Part shown: piece after piece, positions 51,222 through 61,637 of the stretch
Layout: every line of letters starts with the position of its first letter
Numbering within the stretch: the first letter of the stretch is position 1
Source: Sideroxydans sp.
GTDB taxonomy: Bacteria > Pseudomonadota > Gammaproteobacteria > Burkholderiales > Gallionellaceae
Assembly (NCBI GenBank): GCA_013791855.1
Contig: VMTA01000017.1
Location: 1-64,000, forward strand
Direction of reading: 5' to 3'
DNA length: 64,000 nucleotides
Made by a program: the position numbers and the translations under genes
The notes under the pieces: model-generated
Seen by the model: the letters and a program-made list of their open reading frames with translations, nothing else
Databases searched by the model: none
What the model was told of the DNA's origin: nothing

Positions 51222-52529
51222 ATGTTGGTGAAACTGTTCAAGAAGAGCGCCGCGCAAGTGATCGCCATGATCGTGCGCTCCGGTTGGCCGAGGCTGGGCA
51301 AGGCAGCGCTTGCATTGGAACAGACCATCTCCCCAAAACGGCGCAGTCAGCACTTGTTGACATTCATGAGCGTTGCCGCCGGGGCGTCGCTTCAGTCAGC
51401 ACGGATGACGGCAGTGATACCCGCACGTACATTGACATTACAACCGGTTCGACGCGTGGGCACCGATGCGGACAAGGCTGACCGCAAAGCACATCCGGTC
51501 GATCTGCCAGAGCTCGTCATCACAGAATTTCGTGACATACAGATCATCGGCGGCACCGAGATGCTGTGCATGAATGACGACATCCTTTTGTATGACGAGA
51601 TGGCGCTGGGTGATCCGGAACATTACGGTCGCAAGGCGTTCGGCATCATGGCGGCACAGACTTTTGGAAAATTGCTGCCTGCCTGTTATCAGGGGCGTGT
51701 GCTGATCTCCTGCCACCGACCTGAGAAAGATCCGATCCCCAAAGGCATCCACCTGTGCAAGGACCATTCGGTCAATTATTTTCATTGGCTATTCGAGTGC
51801 CTGCCGCGCGCCATCGTAGCGATCGAACGAACGGAGTATTCCGATTTCCCGCTGCTGATCGACGACCGCCTGCCCGCGCAGAACCTGCAAGCACTGGAGC
51901 AGATCGCGGCGGGCCGCGAGATCGTACGCATCGGACATCGCGACGTGCATCGCGTGGGAGAACTGGTATTTCCGGGCGTGTTCTCGTTCATGCATGACAA
52001 CTACGACAACGAAGTTTCGGCGGACGACCTGCTGATCGCGCCGGAGGCGGTGCAGCTGTTGCGCAGGACATACCTTCCCGCTCAGGCAAATGAGGGAAGA
52101 AGAAAACTATTCGTCGCAAGGGACGGGGCGAAGTATCGGCTGCTACGCAACGAACTGCAGCTCCAGAGTGAAATGGCAGCGCAAGGGTTTGAGATCGTAC
52201 ATCCGGAACGGCTGGATTTCGTGCAGCAGGTCGAACTTTTTTCCGCTGCATCCGTCATCGCAGGGCCGACGGGTGCGGGATTGAGTAACATGGTATTTGC
52301 ACCGGAAGGCTGCAAAGTGATCGTGCTGGCGGGTGCTACCAACAGAGCGAACTATTTCATCTTCAGCCAACTGGCGCAATGGCTGAAACACGAACTGATC
52401 TATGTCACCGGCCCGGCCAGACGTCCCGCCAGATTGCACTCGGATTACGACATTGATCCCGCTGACCTGCATCAGGCGCTCAAGGAGTTGGGTGTCGGCG
52501 TTGACGCAGCGAAGGATAGCGCGGCATGA
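51222..52529 (+). CDS. GT61-family glycosyltransferase, copy B
   Basis: 435 aa, same family and layout as copy A: CKDHSVNYFHWLFECLPRAI, KLFVARDGAKYRLLRNE, AGPTGAGLSNMVFAPEG. ATG at 51222 gives MLVKLFKKSAAQ, matching the A copy N-terminus; a longer frame upstream lies in the chimeric gene. Overlaps the GT2 start by four bases. Confidence 0.88.
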   Translation: MLVKLFKKSAAQVIAMIVRSGWPRLGKAALALEQTISPKRRSQHLLTFMSVAAGASLQSARMTAVIPARTLTLQPVRRVGTDADKADRKAHPVDLPELVITEFRDIQIIGGTEMLCMNDDILLYDEMALGDPEHYGRKAFGIMAAQTFGKLLPACYQGRVLISCHRPEKDPIPKGIHLCKDHSVNYFHWLFECLPRAIVAIERTEYSDFPLLIDDRLPAQNLQALEQIAAGREIVRIGHRDVHRVGELVFPGVFSFMHDNYDNEVSADDLLIAPEAVQLLRRTYLPAQANEGRRKLFVARDGAKYRLLRNELQLQSEMAAQGFEIVHPERLDFVQQVELFSAASVIAGPTGAGLSNMVFAPEGCKVIVLAGATNRANYFIFSQLAQWLKHELIYVTGPARRPARLHSDYDIDPADLHQALKELGVGVDAAKDSAA

Positions 52530-53329
52530 GCGTCGGCCCCTCCGTTTCGCTGTTGATCGTCTGCTACAACCAGCAACACTTCATCCGCGAGGCACTGGAG
52601 AGCGCGCTGACCCAGGATTATGCGAACCTGGAAGTGGTGGTTGCCGACGATGCTTCCACCGACGGCACGCAGGCCATCATCCGCGAGCTGGCGCAGCGCT
52701 ATCCGCATCGCCTCAAGCCAGTATTCAATCCGCAAAACATCGGCATCACCGCCAACAGCAATATCGGACTAAGCCAGTGCACGGGTGAGTTCGTTGCTTT
52801 TATGGGGGGCGACGATGTGCTGCTGCCGGGCAAGATCACGCGGCAGGTGGCGTGGTTCGCGGCAGATGATGGCCGTGTCCTGTGCGGGCATGATGTGGAC
52901 TGGATCGATGCGGGTGGTGCACCGCTGGGCATCCGCACCAGCGATCTGGTGCCGCTGCGCGAGGGGCGAGGCGCCTCCGGGTTCATCCGGAACGGCTCGC
53001 CCTACGCAGCCACGTCGGTGATGGTGCGCCGCTCGCGCATCCCCGCTTACGGTTTCCATCCTGCGCTGCCGGTGGTGTCAGACTGGAAGCTGTGGATAGA
53101 TGTGATCGGTAGCGACGGCACCTATGGTTATATCCCCGGGATTTACGCGCGATACCGCCGCCATCGTGACAACGTGACGGCGCGACCGAACTGGCGCATC
53201 ACGCGCGATGTGCTGATGACCGCTTGGCTGTCGCTGTGTCATCAGCGAGGACGCTACCTGAAGGATTGGCTGCACTATTTCCTGGTGCGTCCCTTGCGCA
53301 AACGCCTGTGCAGGAGGCGTCATGTCTAG
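52526..53329 (+). CDS. GT2-family glycosyltransferase
   Basis: 267 aa, GT-A fold. [39 protein letters not shown] and FVAFMGGDDVLLPGK with the metal-binding acidic cluster. Intact counterpart of the N-terminal piece in the chimeric gene. Overlaps the next epimerase gene by 8 bases. Sugar specificity unknown. Confidence 0.92.
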   Translation: MSVGPSVSLLIVCYNQQHFIREALESALTQDYANLEVVVADDASTDGTQAIIRELAQRYPHRLKPVFNPQNIGITANSNIGLSQCTGEFVAFMGGDDVLLPGKITRQVAWFAADDGRVLCGHDVDWIDAGGAPLGIRTSDLVPLREGRGASGFIRNGSPYAATSVMVRRSRIPAYGFHPALPVVSDWKLWIDVIGSDGTYGYIPGIYARYRRHRDNVTARPNWRITRDVLMTAWLSLCHQRGRYLKDWLHYFLVRPLRKRLCRRRHV

Positions 53330-54281
53330 GGTGATCGCCATCACCGGCGCGACCGGCTTCATCGGTCGTCACCTGGTCGCGCGGCATGTCGCGCTCGGCG
53401 ACGAGGTGCGTTACCTGACGCGAAGCGCCGATAGCGCGCCGCTGTCCGGCGCGATTCGCCATGTCGGCGACCTAGGTGGCGCGGCAGATGACTTGCAGGG
53501 ATTCTTGCGCGGCGCTGATGTGCTCTACCACTGCGCGGCGGAATTGCAGGATGCATCGCGCATGGAAGGGACGAACGTGGCCGGCACGCGCAATCTGCTG
53601 CAGGCCGCGCAAGGCGAGGTCGGGCGCTGGGTGCAGCTGAGCAGCACCGGCGTCTATGGTCTGCATCGCGGGGGCGAGGTGGATGAGGACACCGGACTGC
53701 GCCCCGGCAACGCCTACGAGCGCAGCAAGGCGGCGGCCGATGCGTTGGTACTCGATGCCGCGGTGGGCACTGCACTTCCCTGCGTGTTGTTGCGTCCTTC
53801 CAACGTATACGGCGCGGATATGAGCAACCGTTCGCTGTTCCAGTTGATCCGCATGATAGACAAGGGGCTGTTCTTCTTCATCGGCCAACCGGGTGCTGCG
53901 GCGAACTACATCCACGTCGAGAATGTCGTGGATGCACTGCTTGCCTGCGGGGAGGCGGCGCTGCCGCAGAATGGACGCACCTATATCGTGTCCGACCATT
54001 GCATGCTGGAGGACTTTGTCGGCATCATCGCTGCGCGCCTCGGCCGGTCGGAACCGCGCTTGCGTTTGCCGTTGTGGCCGGTGCATGCGGCAGCGAGTCT
54101 GTGCGGTTCCATCCCCGGTTTCCCGCTGAAGCCCTCGCGCGTGGCGGCGCTGACCGACCGCACAATCTATCGCACGGATCGCATCGTCCGCGAGCTCGGG
54201 TATCGCAACCGCATCACGCTGGAGCAGGGTGTGGGCGGATTGGTCGATGCGTGGCGTCAGAAAGGGGCTCTTGATGGCTGA
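53322..54281 (+). CDS. NAD-dependent epimerase/dehydratase (extended SDR)
   Basis: 319 aa. AITGATGFIGRHLVARH cofactor site, LSSTGVYG, and YERSKAAADALV active-site Tyr/Lys. Likely acts on a nucleotide sugar or lipid-linked sugar of this locus. It is one of two related SDR genes here (other at 56.5 kb). Substrate not predictable. Confidence 0.88.
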   Translation: MSRVIAITGATGFIGRHLVARHVALGDEVRYLTRSADSAPLSGAIRHVGDLGGAADDLQGFLRGADVLYHCAAELQDASRMEGTNVAGTRNLLQAAQGEVGRWVQLSSTGVYGLHRGGEVDEDTGLRPGNAYERSKAAADALVLDAAVGTALPCVLLRPSNVYGADMSNRSLFQLIRMIDKGLFFFIGQPGAAANYIHVENVVDALLACGEAALPQNGRTYIVSDHCMLEDFVGIIAARLGRSEPRLRLPLWPVHAAASLCGSIPGFPLKPSRVAALTDRTIYRTDRIVRELGYRNRITLEQGVGGLVDAWRQKGALDG

Positions 54282-55329
54282 CCCCGCACACATGAGATTC
54301 CACAACATCCAGGCGCTGCGCGGTGTCGCCGTGCTGGCGGTGGTGCTGTTCCATCTGGCCTCGGTCGAACTCAAGTATGGCGGGGGCGGGACGCTGTTGC
54401 CAAACTGGATGGATTTCGGGCAGTTCGGTGTCGACCTATTCTTCGTAATCAGCGGGTTCGTGATGATGGTGGTGACGCATGATCGCACCAACCGTTCTGC
54501 GGCGACAGTTTTCCTCGTGCACCGCATCACAAGGATATATCCCCTGTACTGGTTCTATTCCATTTTGCTGCTGATGGTGTACTTCGTCCATCCGGCATGG
54601 GTCACCGGTTCGCAGGACAGATCCATCGACATCACAGCATCCTTCCTGCTGCTGCCGCAGGAGGGCTACCCGCTGCTCTCGGTCGGGTGGACCTTGGTGC
54701 ACGAGATGTATTTCTATCTGGTGTTCTTCGCCATCGTCTGGCTGACGCCCGTCGGGAGGCGCATGTATGCGGTGGCAGTCTGGCTCCTCTGTGTGCTGGC
54801 GGCGTATTTCGGGCTGGGAGTGGACACCCCTGTCATGCGCGTCATCGCCAGTCCGCTCACCACCGAGTTCATGATGGGCTGCCTGATTGCCCGATACGCG
54901 CTGAGCGCGCGCGTGTCCGGCGCAAAGAACCCGTGGCTCATTCCCGCCCTGGCTCTCATCATCTCTGTTCCGGCCTATCTTTACTACCGCGATGTGACCG
55001 GCAGTGTCGGCCCCGCCGGCTGGTGGCGTATCCTGCTGTTCGGCATGCCCGCTGCGCTGGTCGTGTGGTGGGCGGTACACGCCGAGCGTTCAGGGGTGCT
55101 GTTCACCACCCTACTAAGACGCATCGGCGATGCTTCCTACTCCACATACCTCACACATATCCTGACGCTTGCGCTATTGGGAAAGCTCTGGGCGCGCTTC
55201 TCCGGGCCGGGCCTGCTGGATAACCTGATCATGTTGCCGACCCTGTTGCTGATTGCGCTGATGGTGGGTGCATACAGCTACCGATATGTCGAGAGACCCA
55301 TGCTTGAAGCATGTCGGAGGTGGATGTGA
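54274..55329 (+). CDS. Acyltransferase family 3 (OafA/YrhL-like) membrane protein
   Basis: 351 aa with about 10 membrane segments. IQALRGVAVLAVVLFHL, GQFGVDLFFVISGFVM and SVGWTLVHEMYFYLVFF are hallmarks, including the N-terminal R and H used in acyl transfer. ATG 54274 follows AAAGGGGC and overlaps the epimerase end. Probably adds acetyl groups to the surface polysaccharide. Confidence 0.9.
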   Translation: MADPAHMRFHNIQALRGVAVLAVVLFHLASVELKYGGGGTLLPNWMDFGQFGVDLFFVISGFVMMVVTHDRTNRSAATVFLVHRITRIYPLYWFYSILLLMVYFVHPAWVTGSQDRSIDITASFLLLPQEGYPLLSVGWTLVHEMYFYLVFFAIVWLTPVGRRMYAVAVWLLCVLAAYFGLGVDTPVMRVIASPLTTEFMMGCLIARYALSARVSGAKNPWLIPALALIISVPAYLYYRDVTGSVGPAGWWRILLFGMPAALVVWWAVHAERSGVLFTTLLRRIGDASYSTYLTHILTLALLGKLWARFSGPGLLDNLIMLPTLLLIALMVGAYSYRYVERPMLEACRRWM

Positions 55330-55372
55330 GCTGCTTCCAGGATCCGCCGACAAAACAATATGGAAAAAACGC

Positions 55373-56551
55373 ATGCTGACGGATATCCGCATCGCCCGAA
55401 TCGCAACGGTGCCCTACACCATGGTTGCGCATCTGAAATCCCAGATCGCGCATATCCGTGAACAGGGTTCGCAGGTATACGCCGTCGCCAGCGATGAGCC
55501 GGAGATGGCCGAGCTGGAGGAATTGGACGGGGTGCGCTGTATCCCCCTGGATATCCCTCGCGCCATCTCCCCATGGCGCGACTTGCGTGCTTTCATCAGG
55601 CTTTACCGTTTCTTTCGGCGCGAGCGCATCCAGATCGCGCATTCCACCACTCCCAAAGCGGGACTGTTGACTGCATTGGCCGCATTTGCGGCTGGTGTGC
55701 CGGTGCGGTTGCATACCTTCACGGGCCAGCCCTGGGTGACGATGCGCGGCGTCAAACGCTGGCTGGCGCGTGCCAGCGACAAATTGATCGGCAAGCTGAA
55801 TACCCGCTGCTATGCCGACAGCCCGAGCCAGAGGCGGTTCCTGATCTCGCAGGGCATAGTGGATGAGCACAAATTGACCGTCGTCGGTGCGGGTTCACTG
55901 GCCGGGGTGGATGTGCGCAGATTCGATCCGGACCGCTTTCCCGCCCAGCAGCGCGGCGCATTGCGCCAATCTCTCGGGATACCGCACGGAGCGCCGGTAC
56001 TGTTGTTCGTGGGGCGTATCACGCGTGACAAGGGTATAGATGAACTGTTGCAGGCGTATTCCGCGATCAAGCAGGCAGGCAGCGAGGCGCATTTGCTGAT
56101 CGTGGGTAATTTCGATATCGGGAGCGGAACGGGCGGGGCGGTCTCGCGTGGCGATATTGCACAGCTTCCCGATACGCACCTTGTCGATTACACAGACGAT
56201 CCTGAATCGTATTATTCGATTGCGGACATCCTGTGTCTGCCCAGTTATCGCGAAGGATTCGGCACGGTGGTGATCGAGGCCGCAGCGATGGGGGTGACCA
56301 TGGTGGGGACGAACATCTATGGTCTATCTGATGCGGTCGTAGACGGAGAAACCGGTCTGCTGGTTCCGGTGAAGGATGCCGGTGCCTTGGCACAGGCCAT
56401 AGGGCGGCTCTTGAGCGACAAGGGGTTGCGTGCACAACTGGCGGAAGCTGCAAGGCTGCGCGTGCTGACCCTGTTCGATGCCGAACGGGTTAATGAGCTG
56501 GTCGTGCGGGAATATGCGGACCTGCTTGCCGCAAAGAGAATCAAGCCATGA
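55373..56551 (+). CDS. GT4-family glycosyltransferase
   Basis: 392 aa, GT-B fold. HSTTPKAGLLTALAAFAAGV, GVDVRRFDPDRF, LLFVGRITRDKGIDELLQAY, and the donor motif CLPSYREGFGTVVIEAAAMG. ATG 55373 gives the family N-terminus; the frame upstream lies within the acyltransferase gene. Resembles transferases acting on undecaprenyl-linked HexNAc. Overlaps the next gene by four bases. Confidence 0.92.
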   Translation: MLTDIRIARIATVPYTMVAHLKSQIAHIREQGSQVYAVASDEPEMAELEELDGVRCIPLDIPRAISPWRDLRAFIRLYRFFRRERIQIAHSTTPKAGLLTALAAFAAGVPVRLHTFTGQPWVTMRGVKRWLARASDKLIGKLNTRCYADSPSQRRFLISQGIVDEHKLTVVGAGSLAGVDVRRFDPDRFPAQQRGALRQSLGIPHGAPVLLFVGRITRDKGIDELLQAYSAIKQAGSEAHLLIVGNFDIGSGTGGAVSRGDIAQLPDTHLVDYTDDPESYYSIADILCLPSYREGFGTVVIEAAAMGVTMVGTNIYGLSDAVVDGETGLLVPVKDAGALAQAIGRLLSDKGLRAQLAEAARLRVLTLFDAERVNELVVREYADLLAAKRIKP

Positions 56552-57516
56552 GACGCACGATATTGGTTACCGGCGCCAGTGGTTTCGTCGGACATGCCGT
56601 GTGCGCCGAGCTGCTGCGGCGCGGTTTCAATGTCCGTGCGGCATTGCGCAAGCCGCAGACGCCCTTCCCGGAATGCGAACAGGTCATCGTCCCGACATTG
56701 GATGAACATACGGACTGGTCATCTGCCCTGCGCGGGATCGATATCGTCATCCATCTTGCTGCACGTGTTCATGTCATGCTTGAAGGGGCACCCGATCCCT
56801 TGGCCGAGTTCCGCAGGGTGAATACCGCAGGCTCTCTTCGTCTGGCGCGTGCTGCGACTGATGCGGGTGTGCAGCGGTTGGTGTATGTCAGTTCCATCGG
56901 CGTCAACGGAAATGCCACACAGCTCGATCACGCTTACTCCGAACAGGATCCACCCCATCCGCACAATGCCTATGCGCTGTCGAAGTGGGAAGCCGAGCAG
57001 GCTTTGCAGAGGACATCCGGTGAGACCGGGCTGGAGGTGGTCATTGTGCGCCCGCCGCTGGTGTATGGCCCGAACGCGCCGGGAAATTTTGCCGAAATGA
57101 TGCGGGTGCTGAAGAGAGGCATCCCGCTGCCGCTGGCGTCGGTACGCAACAAGCGTAGCCTAATCCATGTCGGCAATCTGGTCGATGCCCTGCTCGTATG
57201 CGCGACGCATCCTGAGGCAGCCGGACAGACCTATCTGGTCAGTGACGGTGAGGACATCTCCACGCCGGAATTGCTGCGCCAACTGGGCGCGGCGATGGGC
57301 CGGCCGGCGCGTCTGTTTTCTTGCCCGCCAGCCTTGCTAAGGCTGGCGGGCAAGATGGCGGGCAAGTCTGCGCAGGTCGAGCGGTTACTCGGATCGCTGC
57401 AAGTCGACAGTGATAAGATTCGCCGGGAATTGCGTTGGCAGGCTCCAGTCAGCCTAAGCAAGGGGCTTGAGATGACGGCAGCCTCATGCCGGCACGACGA
57501 TAAGCAGCAGAGGTGA
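56548..57516 (+). CDS. NAD-dependent epimerase (WbpV/UDP-hexose 4-epimerase-like)
   Basis: 322 aa extended SDR. ILVTGASGFVGHAVCAELLR, YVSSIGVNGNAT, and YALSKWEAEQAL active site, FAEMMRVLKRGIPLPLASV. Related to WbpV-like enzymes that lie before WbpL-type transferases and make the HexNAc or 6-deoxy-HexNAc that starts the repeat unit. Contains a perfect 16-bp hairpin in its coding sequence (57320-57354). Confidence 0.88.
   Translation: MRRTILVTGASGFVGHAVCAELLRRGFNVRAALRKPQTPFPECEQVIVPTLDEHTDWSSALRGIDIVIHLAARVHVMLEGAPDPLAEFRRVNTAGSLRLARAATDAGVQRLVYVSSIGVNGNATQLDHAYSEQDPPHPHNAYALSKWEAEQALQRTSGETGLEVVIVRPPLVYGPNAPGNFAEMMRVLKRGIPLPLASVRNKRSLIHVGNLVDALLVCATHPEAAGQTYLVSDGEDISTPELLRQLGAAMGRPARLFSCPPALLRLAGKMAGKSAQVERLLGSLQVDSDKIRRELRWQAPVSLSKGLEMTAASCRHDDKQQR
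57320..57354. repeat. Perfect 16-bp inverted repeat inside the epimerase gene
   Basis: Arms CTTGCCCGCCAGCCTT and AAGGCTGGCGGGCAAG around a 3-base GCT loop, followed at once by a further GGCGGGCAAG. It encodes the CPPALLRLAGKMAGK region, which is usual for this family, so the frame is intact. Confidence 0.8.
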
Positions 57517-57704
57517 GTGCCACTTCAGTTGATTCTCTGAGTTTGATGAAGATCATGAATTTCAGTAGTTGCAGCCTGCACAGAGCGGAATATTTGTAAA
57601 CGAGGCGAATCTTCTCAATAAGTAAGCATGACCAAGCAGGGTGTCTGGAGAAATTTTGACTCAATTCCGAGGTGTTAGGCGCCGCATTCTCATGGTAATC
57701 GACT

Positions 57705-58691
57705 ATGTATGAATCGATCGTTGCCGAGTTCCTGACAGCGCTCACTGTCAGTACGCTCGTATGTGCAGCCACGATCATTGCTATTGCACGAAGCAAATTA
57801 GCCGGGATGTTCGCTGATGTGCCGAACGCGCGCTCATTACATAAGACACCGACCCCGCGAGTGGGCGGGATAGGCATCGTCGTTGGACTGCTGTGTGGCT
57901 GGCTGATATGGCCATCAACCGTAAACTGGTGGTTGATCCTGCCGTTGTTGGGTTTGTTCACGGTTTCCTTGCTGGATGATGTGCGCCAGTTGTCAGTGAG
58001 GGTGCGGTTGTCGGTGCACTGGGTTGCCGCAGTGATGTTGGTCATTGGTTCGAATGTCCTCGATCAGCAAGGCATCCTGGCCGCACTGGCTGTCATGCTA
58101 GGTACGGTATGGATGACGAATCTGTACAACTTCATGGATGGGTCGGATGGCTTGGCTGGGGGAATGGCAGTCATCGGATTTGGATGCTACGGAGTCGGAG
58201 CATGGCAGGCAGGCGACAGTGATATCGCAGTGATGAGTGCTGCGATCGTCGGTGCGGCACTGGGTTTTCTGCATTTCAACTTCCCCAAGGCTAAGGTGTT
58301 CCTGGGTGACTCCGGCTCTATCCCGCTCGGTTTCCTGGCGATGGCGATCGGTCTGTGGGGATGGCTGCGCGACGACTGGGCGGTATGGTTTCCGCTTATG
58401 GTGTTCTCGCCGTTCATCGTGGATGCCACGGTAACCTTGGTCAAACGAACATTGCGGGGCGCAAGCATCACTGAAGCACACCGTGACCATTATTATCAAC
58501 GGCTGGTGCGGATGGGGATGTTGCATCGCAAGGTCGCCTATCTTGAATTCTCCCTCATGCTGGCTGCCGGCGCATCGTCGCTGACTGTAAGTGGGCAGAG
58601 TGCGCCAGCGCTGCTGCTCATGACGTGGCTGGCTATCTACACCTTCCTGATGTTGTGGATCGATGTGGTCTGGAGCAGGAAGGCGCATTAA
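57705..58691 (+). CDS. WecA/WbpL-type initiating sugar-phosphate transferase
   Basis: 328-aa polytopic membrane enzyme of the MraY/WecA family that loads a HexNAc-phosphate on undecaprenyl phosphate. About ten membrane segments; LLDDVRQL carries the metal-binding DD pair, NLYNFMDGSDGLAGG the NxxNxxDGxDGL motif, and HRDHYYQRL the C-terminal His-rich loop. The 188 bases upstream hold no gene or clear signal that I can see. Confidence 0.93.
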   Translation: MYESIVAEFLTALTVSTLVCAATIIAIARSKLAGMFADVPNARSLHKTPTPRVGGIGIVVGLLCGWLIWPSTVNWWLILPLLGLFTVSLLDDVRQLSVRVRLSVHWVAAVMLVIGSNVLDQQGILAALAVMLGTVWMTNLYNFMDGSDGLAGGMAVIGFGCYGVGAWQAGDSDIAVMSAAIVGAALGFLHFNFPKAKVFLGDSGSIPLGFLAMAIGLWGWLRDDWAVWFPLMVFSPFIVDATVTLVKRTLRGASITEAHRDHYYQRLVRMGMLHRKVAYLEFSLMLAAGASSLTVSGQSAPALLLMTWLAIYTFLMLWIDVVWSRKAH

Positions 58692-58808
58692 TTATGAATA
58701 AAGCTCCGCTGTATTGGTAAAATCCGGCTCCGCTATGGGGTGCAGTGCCGGCTCTTGGCGAAGAATGAATGCAACAGGCGCAGCTAGCCACAAGGGGATC
58801 GGGATCAT

Positions 58809-60212
58809 ATGAGTGGTGTTTGTGCAGTAATTTTGGCCGGAGGGAGTGGCAGCAGGCTTTGGCCGATGTCGCGGCAACATCTACCCAAGCAGTTTCTGGT
58901 GCTTGAGGGTGAGACGACCTTGCTTCAAACAACCATCAACCGTCTGGCGCCGACGATCGAAGCCGGGCAGGTGCTGGTGGTCACGCAAGAGTCCCATGCC
59001 AAGGGTGAGGCATATCACGCACTGTTGCCCTACCGCGCGCTGTATGAACCCATAGGTCGCAATACGGCGCCGGCGATCGCGCTGGCGGCTGCCTACCTTA
59101 TGGCGGAAGGCGAAGACCCGGTCATGGTCGTGTTGCCGGCAGATCACATCATCAAGGATGAAGCCACGTTCCGCTCGCATCTGGAGGATGCCTGTGCGGC
59201 AGCCCGGACAGGCAAGCTGGTTACCTTCGGCATACTGCCAACGCGCCCCGATACGGGATTCGGCTACATCAAAGCCAAGCCCAACGAAGCCGGCCGCGTG
59301 TATGAGGTCGAGCGGTTCACAGAAAAACCCGACCATGCGACAGCTGAGAAATTCCTGCAGGACGGCAATTACTATTGGAATTCCGGCATGTTCGTATGGC
59401 GCGCATCGGTCATTCTGGAAGAGATAGAGCGATATCTGCCCGAAGTGCATCAGATCGTACAGCGCATCCTGGAAGATGCGAGCGCGGGCCAGTCATTCCA
59501 GCAGGCGGTTGAAAAGCATTTCCCTGCCATGCCATCGATATCCATTGATTATGGCGTTCTGGAGAAATCGGATCGCGTTTCCCTCATTCCGTGCGAGATA
59601 GGCTGGAACGATGTGGGAAGCTGGCAAGCCGTGCACGAGATATCGCCACACGATCAGGATGGCAATGCATTGCAAGGCAATGTGATCGCCGTGGATTGCA
59701 AGCGCAGCTTGATCCGTTCTGAAAAACGGCTGGTGGCCGCCATCGGCATCGAAGATATCTGCGTCATCGAAACCGCCGATGCGGTGCTCATCGCCAGGAG
59801 CGATCAAACGCAACGTGTCCGCGAAGTGGTAGACCAGTTGCATGACAAGGGGGCGACTGAGCACATCTTCCACACCAAGGTGAACCGCCCCTGGGGAAGC
59901 TATACGGTGCTGGAAGAAGATCCGGAAGGCTTCAAGTTGAAGCGCATCGAAGTCGCACCCGGTGCGCGCCTCAGCCTGCAAAGCCATACCCGCCGATCGG
60001 AACACTGGGTCGTCGTCTCCGGCACGGCTACCGTGACCAATGGCGACCAAGTCATTACCGTGCACAAGAATCAAAGTACCTACATCCCTATCGGTGCCAA
60101 GCACCGCTTGGAGAATCTGGGGAATGAACCGCTGCATATCGTCGAGATCCAGGTGGGAGAGTATCTGGGAGAAGACGATATCCAGCGCTACGAAGACAAT
60201 TACGGCAGATGA
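58809..60212 (+). CDS. manC: Mannose-1-phosphate guanylyltransferase / mannose-6-phosphate isomerase
   Basis: 467-aa bifunctional type II PMI. Pyrophosphorylase site [33 protein letters not shown], then the C-terminal cupin [20 protein letters not shown] and [20 protein letters not shown]. Makes GDP-mannose. First of four GDP-sugar genes; overlaps the mutase gene by four bases. Confidence 0.96.
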   Translation: MSGVCAVILAGGSGSRLWPMSRQHLPKQFLVLEGETTLLQTTINRLAPTIEAGQVLVVTQESHAKGEAYHALLPYRALYEPIGRNTAPAIALAAAYLMAEGEDPVMVVLPADHIIKDEATFRSHLEDACAAARTGKLVTFGILPTRPDTGFGYIKAKPNEAGRVYEVERFTEKPDHATAEKFLQDGNYYWNSGMFVWRASVILEEIERYLPEVHQIVQRILEDASAGQSFQQAVEKHFPAMPSISIDYGVLEKSDRVSLIPCEIGWNDVGSWQAVHEISPHDQDGNALQGNVIAVDCKRSLIRSEKRLVAAIGIEDICVIETADAVLIARSDQTQRVREVVDQLHDKGATEHIFHTKVNRPWGSYTVLEEDPEGFKLKRIEVAPGARLSLQSHTRRSEHWVVVSGTATVTNGDQVITVHKNQSTYIPIGAKHRLENLGNEPLHIVEIQVGEYLGEDDIQRYEDNYGR

Positions 60213-61588
60213 GCCAGATGACCCTTTCCTGTTTCAAGGCCTACGATATACGCGGCAAGCTGGGCGAAGAATTGAACGATGACATCGCCTATCGCATCGG
60301 CCGCGCGTATGCGCAGCATCTTGGCGCCAAGCGCGTGGTAGTCGGCGGCGATGTGCGTCCGACCAGCGCCACGCTCAAGCAAGCCTTGGCCAATGGCCTG
60401 ATGGATGGCGGTGCGGATGTCATCGACATCGGCATGGTCGGCACCGAAGAGATCTACTTCGCCGCTTTTCATCTGGATGTGGACGGCGGCATCGAAGTTA
60501 CCGCCAGCCACAACCCGATGGACTACAACGGCATGAAGCTGGTCGCGCGCGGTGCCGTTCCCATCAGCGGCGACACAGGACTCAAGGCCATCCAGGCATT
60601 GGCCGAAGCCAACCAATTCATCCCCGTAGGTCGGGCTTCAGCCCGAGGGGACCTTACCCAAAAATCCATCCTCACCCCATTTGTCGATCATCTGCTGACC
60701 TACATCGAACCCCCGGCCATCAAACCACTGAAACTCGTGGTGAACGCCGGCAACGGCGCGGCGGGCCATGTGATCGACGAGATCGAGGCGCGTTTCAAAA
60801 TACTCGGCATCCCAGTCACCTTCATCAAGGTCCATCATGCGCCGGATGGCACTTTCCCCAATGGCATCCCCAACCCACTGCTGCCGGAGAATCGCGCAGC
60901 CACCGGCGATGCAGTCAAATCGCACGGCGCGGATATGGGCATCGCCTGGGACGGCGACTTCGATCGCTGTTTCCTGTTCGACGAACGGGGCGAATTCATC
61001 GAGGGTTATTACATCGTTGGATTATTGGCAGCGGCATTCCTGGTCAAGCATCCGGGCGAGAAGATCATCCACGACCCGCGCCTTACCTGGAACACCGTCG
61101 ATGTAGTGACCAAGGCGGGTGGTCTTCCCATCCAGTCCAAGACTGGCCATGCCTTCATCAAGGAGCGCATGCGCTCCGAGAACGCCATCTATGGCGGTGA
61201 GATGAGTGCCCATCATTACTTCCGCGACTTTGCCTACTGCGACAGCGGCATGATCCCTTGGCTGCTGGTGACCGAACTGTTGAGTCGTAGCGGCAAACGA
61301 CTATCGAAATTGGTGGACGAACGTATCGCCGCCTATCCGTGCAGTGGCGAGATCAACTACCGCGTGCACGATGTGAAGCAGACCATCGAGCGTATCCTGT
61401 CGCATTACCTGCCGCAGGACCCGGTAGTCGATCGCACGGATGGCGTAAGTGTGGAATTCCCAACGTGGCGCTTCAACCTGCGCGGCTCGAACACCGAACC
61501 ATTGCTGAGATTGAATGTGGAGGCCAGAGGTGATGCGGCCCTGATGGCTGCTCGCACAGAAGAGATCGCCGGCCTGATCAAGAGCTGA
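60209..61588 (+). CDS. manB: Phosphomannomutase/phosphoglucomutase
   Basis: 459 aa, AlgC-like. Active-site phosphoserine in [12 protein letters not shown] (S100), metal loop AWDGDFDRC, sugar loop [10 protein letters not shown] and phosphate loop [10 protein letters not shown]. Converts mannose-6-P to mannose-1-P for ManC. A palindromic repeat sits in frame at residues about 139-148 ([10 protein letters not shown]), between domains 1 and 2. A second ATG nine bases downstream could also serve. Confidence 0.95.
   Translation: MSQMTLSCFKAYDIRGKLGEELNDDIAYRIGRAYAQHLGAKRVVVGGDVRPTSATLKQALANGLMDGGADVIDIGMVGTEEIYFAAFHLDVDGGIEVTASHNPMDYNGMKLVARGAVPISGDTGLKAIQALAEANQFIPVGRASARGDLTQKSILTPFVDHLLTYIEPPAIKPLKLVVNAGNGAAGHVIDEIEARFKILGIPVTFIKVHHAPDGTFPNGIPNPLLPENRAATGDAVKSHGADMGIAWDGDFDRCFLFDERGEFIEGYYIVGLLAAAFLVKHPGEKIIHDPRLTWNTVDVVTKAGGLPIQSKTGHAFIKERMRSENAIYGGEMSAHHYFRDFAYCDSGMIPWLLVTELLSRSGKRLSKLVDERIAAYPCSGEINYRVHDVKQTIERILSHYLPQDPVVDRTDGVSVEFPTWRFNLRGSNTEPLLRLNVEARGDAALMAARTEEIAGLIKS
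60622..60650. repeat. REP-like palindrome inserted in the mutase coding sequence
   Basis: CCCCGTAGGTCGGGCTTCAG then CCCGAGGGG, with a TCGGGC / GCCCGA stem and outer CCCC / GGGG. The core GTAGGTCGGGCTTCAGCCCGA is a widespread intergenic repeat type in bacteria. Here it adds in-frame codons for GRASARG to the mutase. Confidence 0.7.
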
Positions 61589-61637
61589 TCGGCCGACTGA
61601 AGAATTTAAATCGATAGAGAATCCATGAGGAAAGAAA

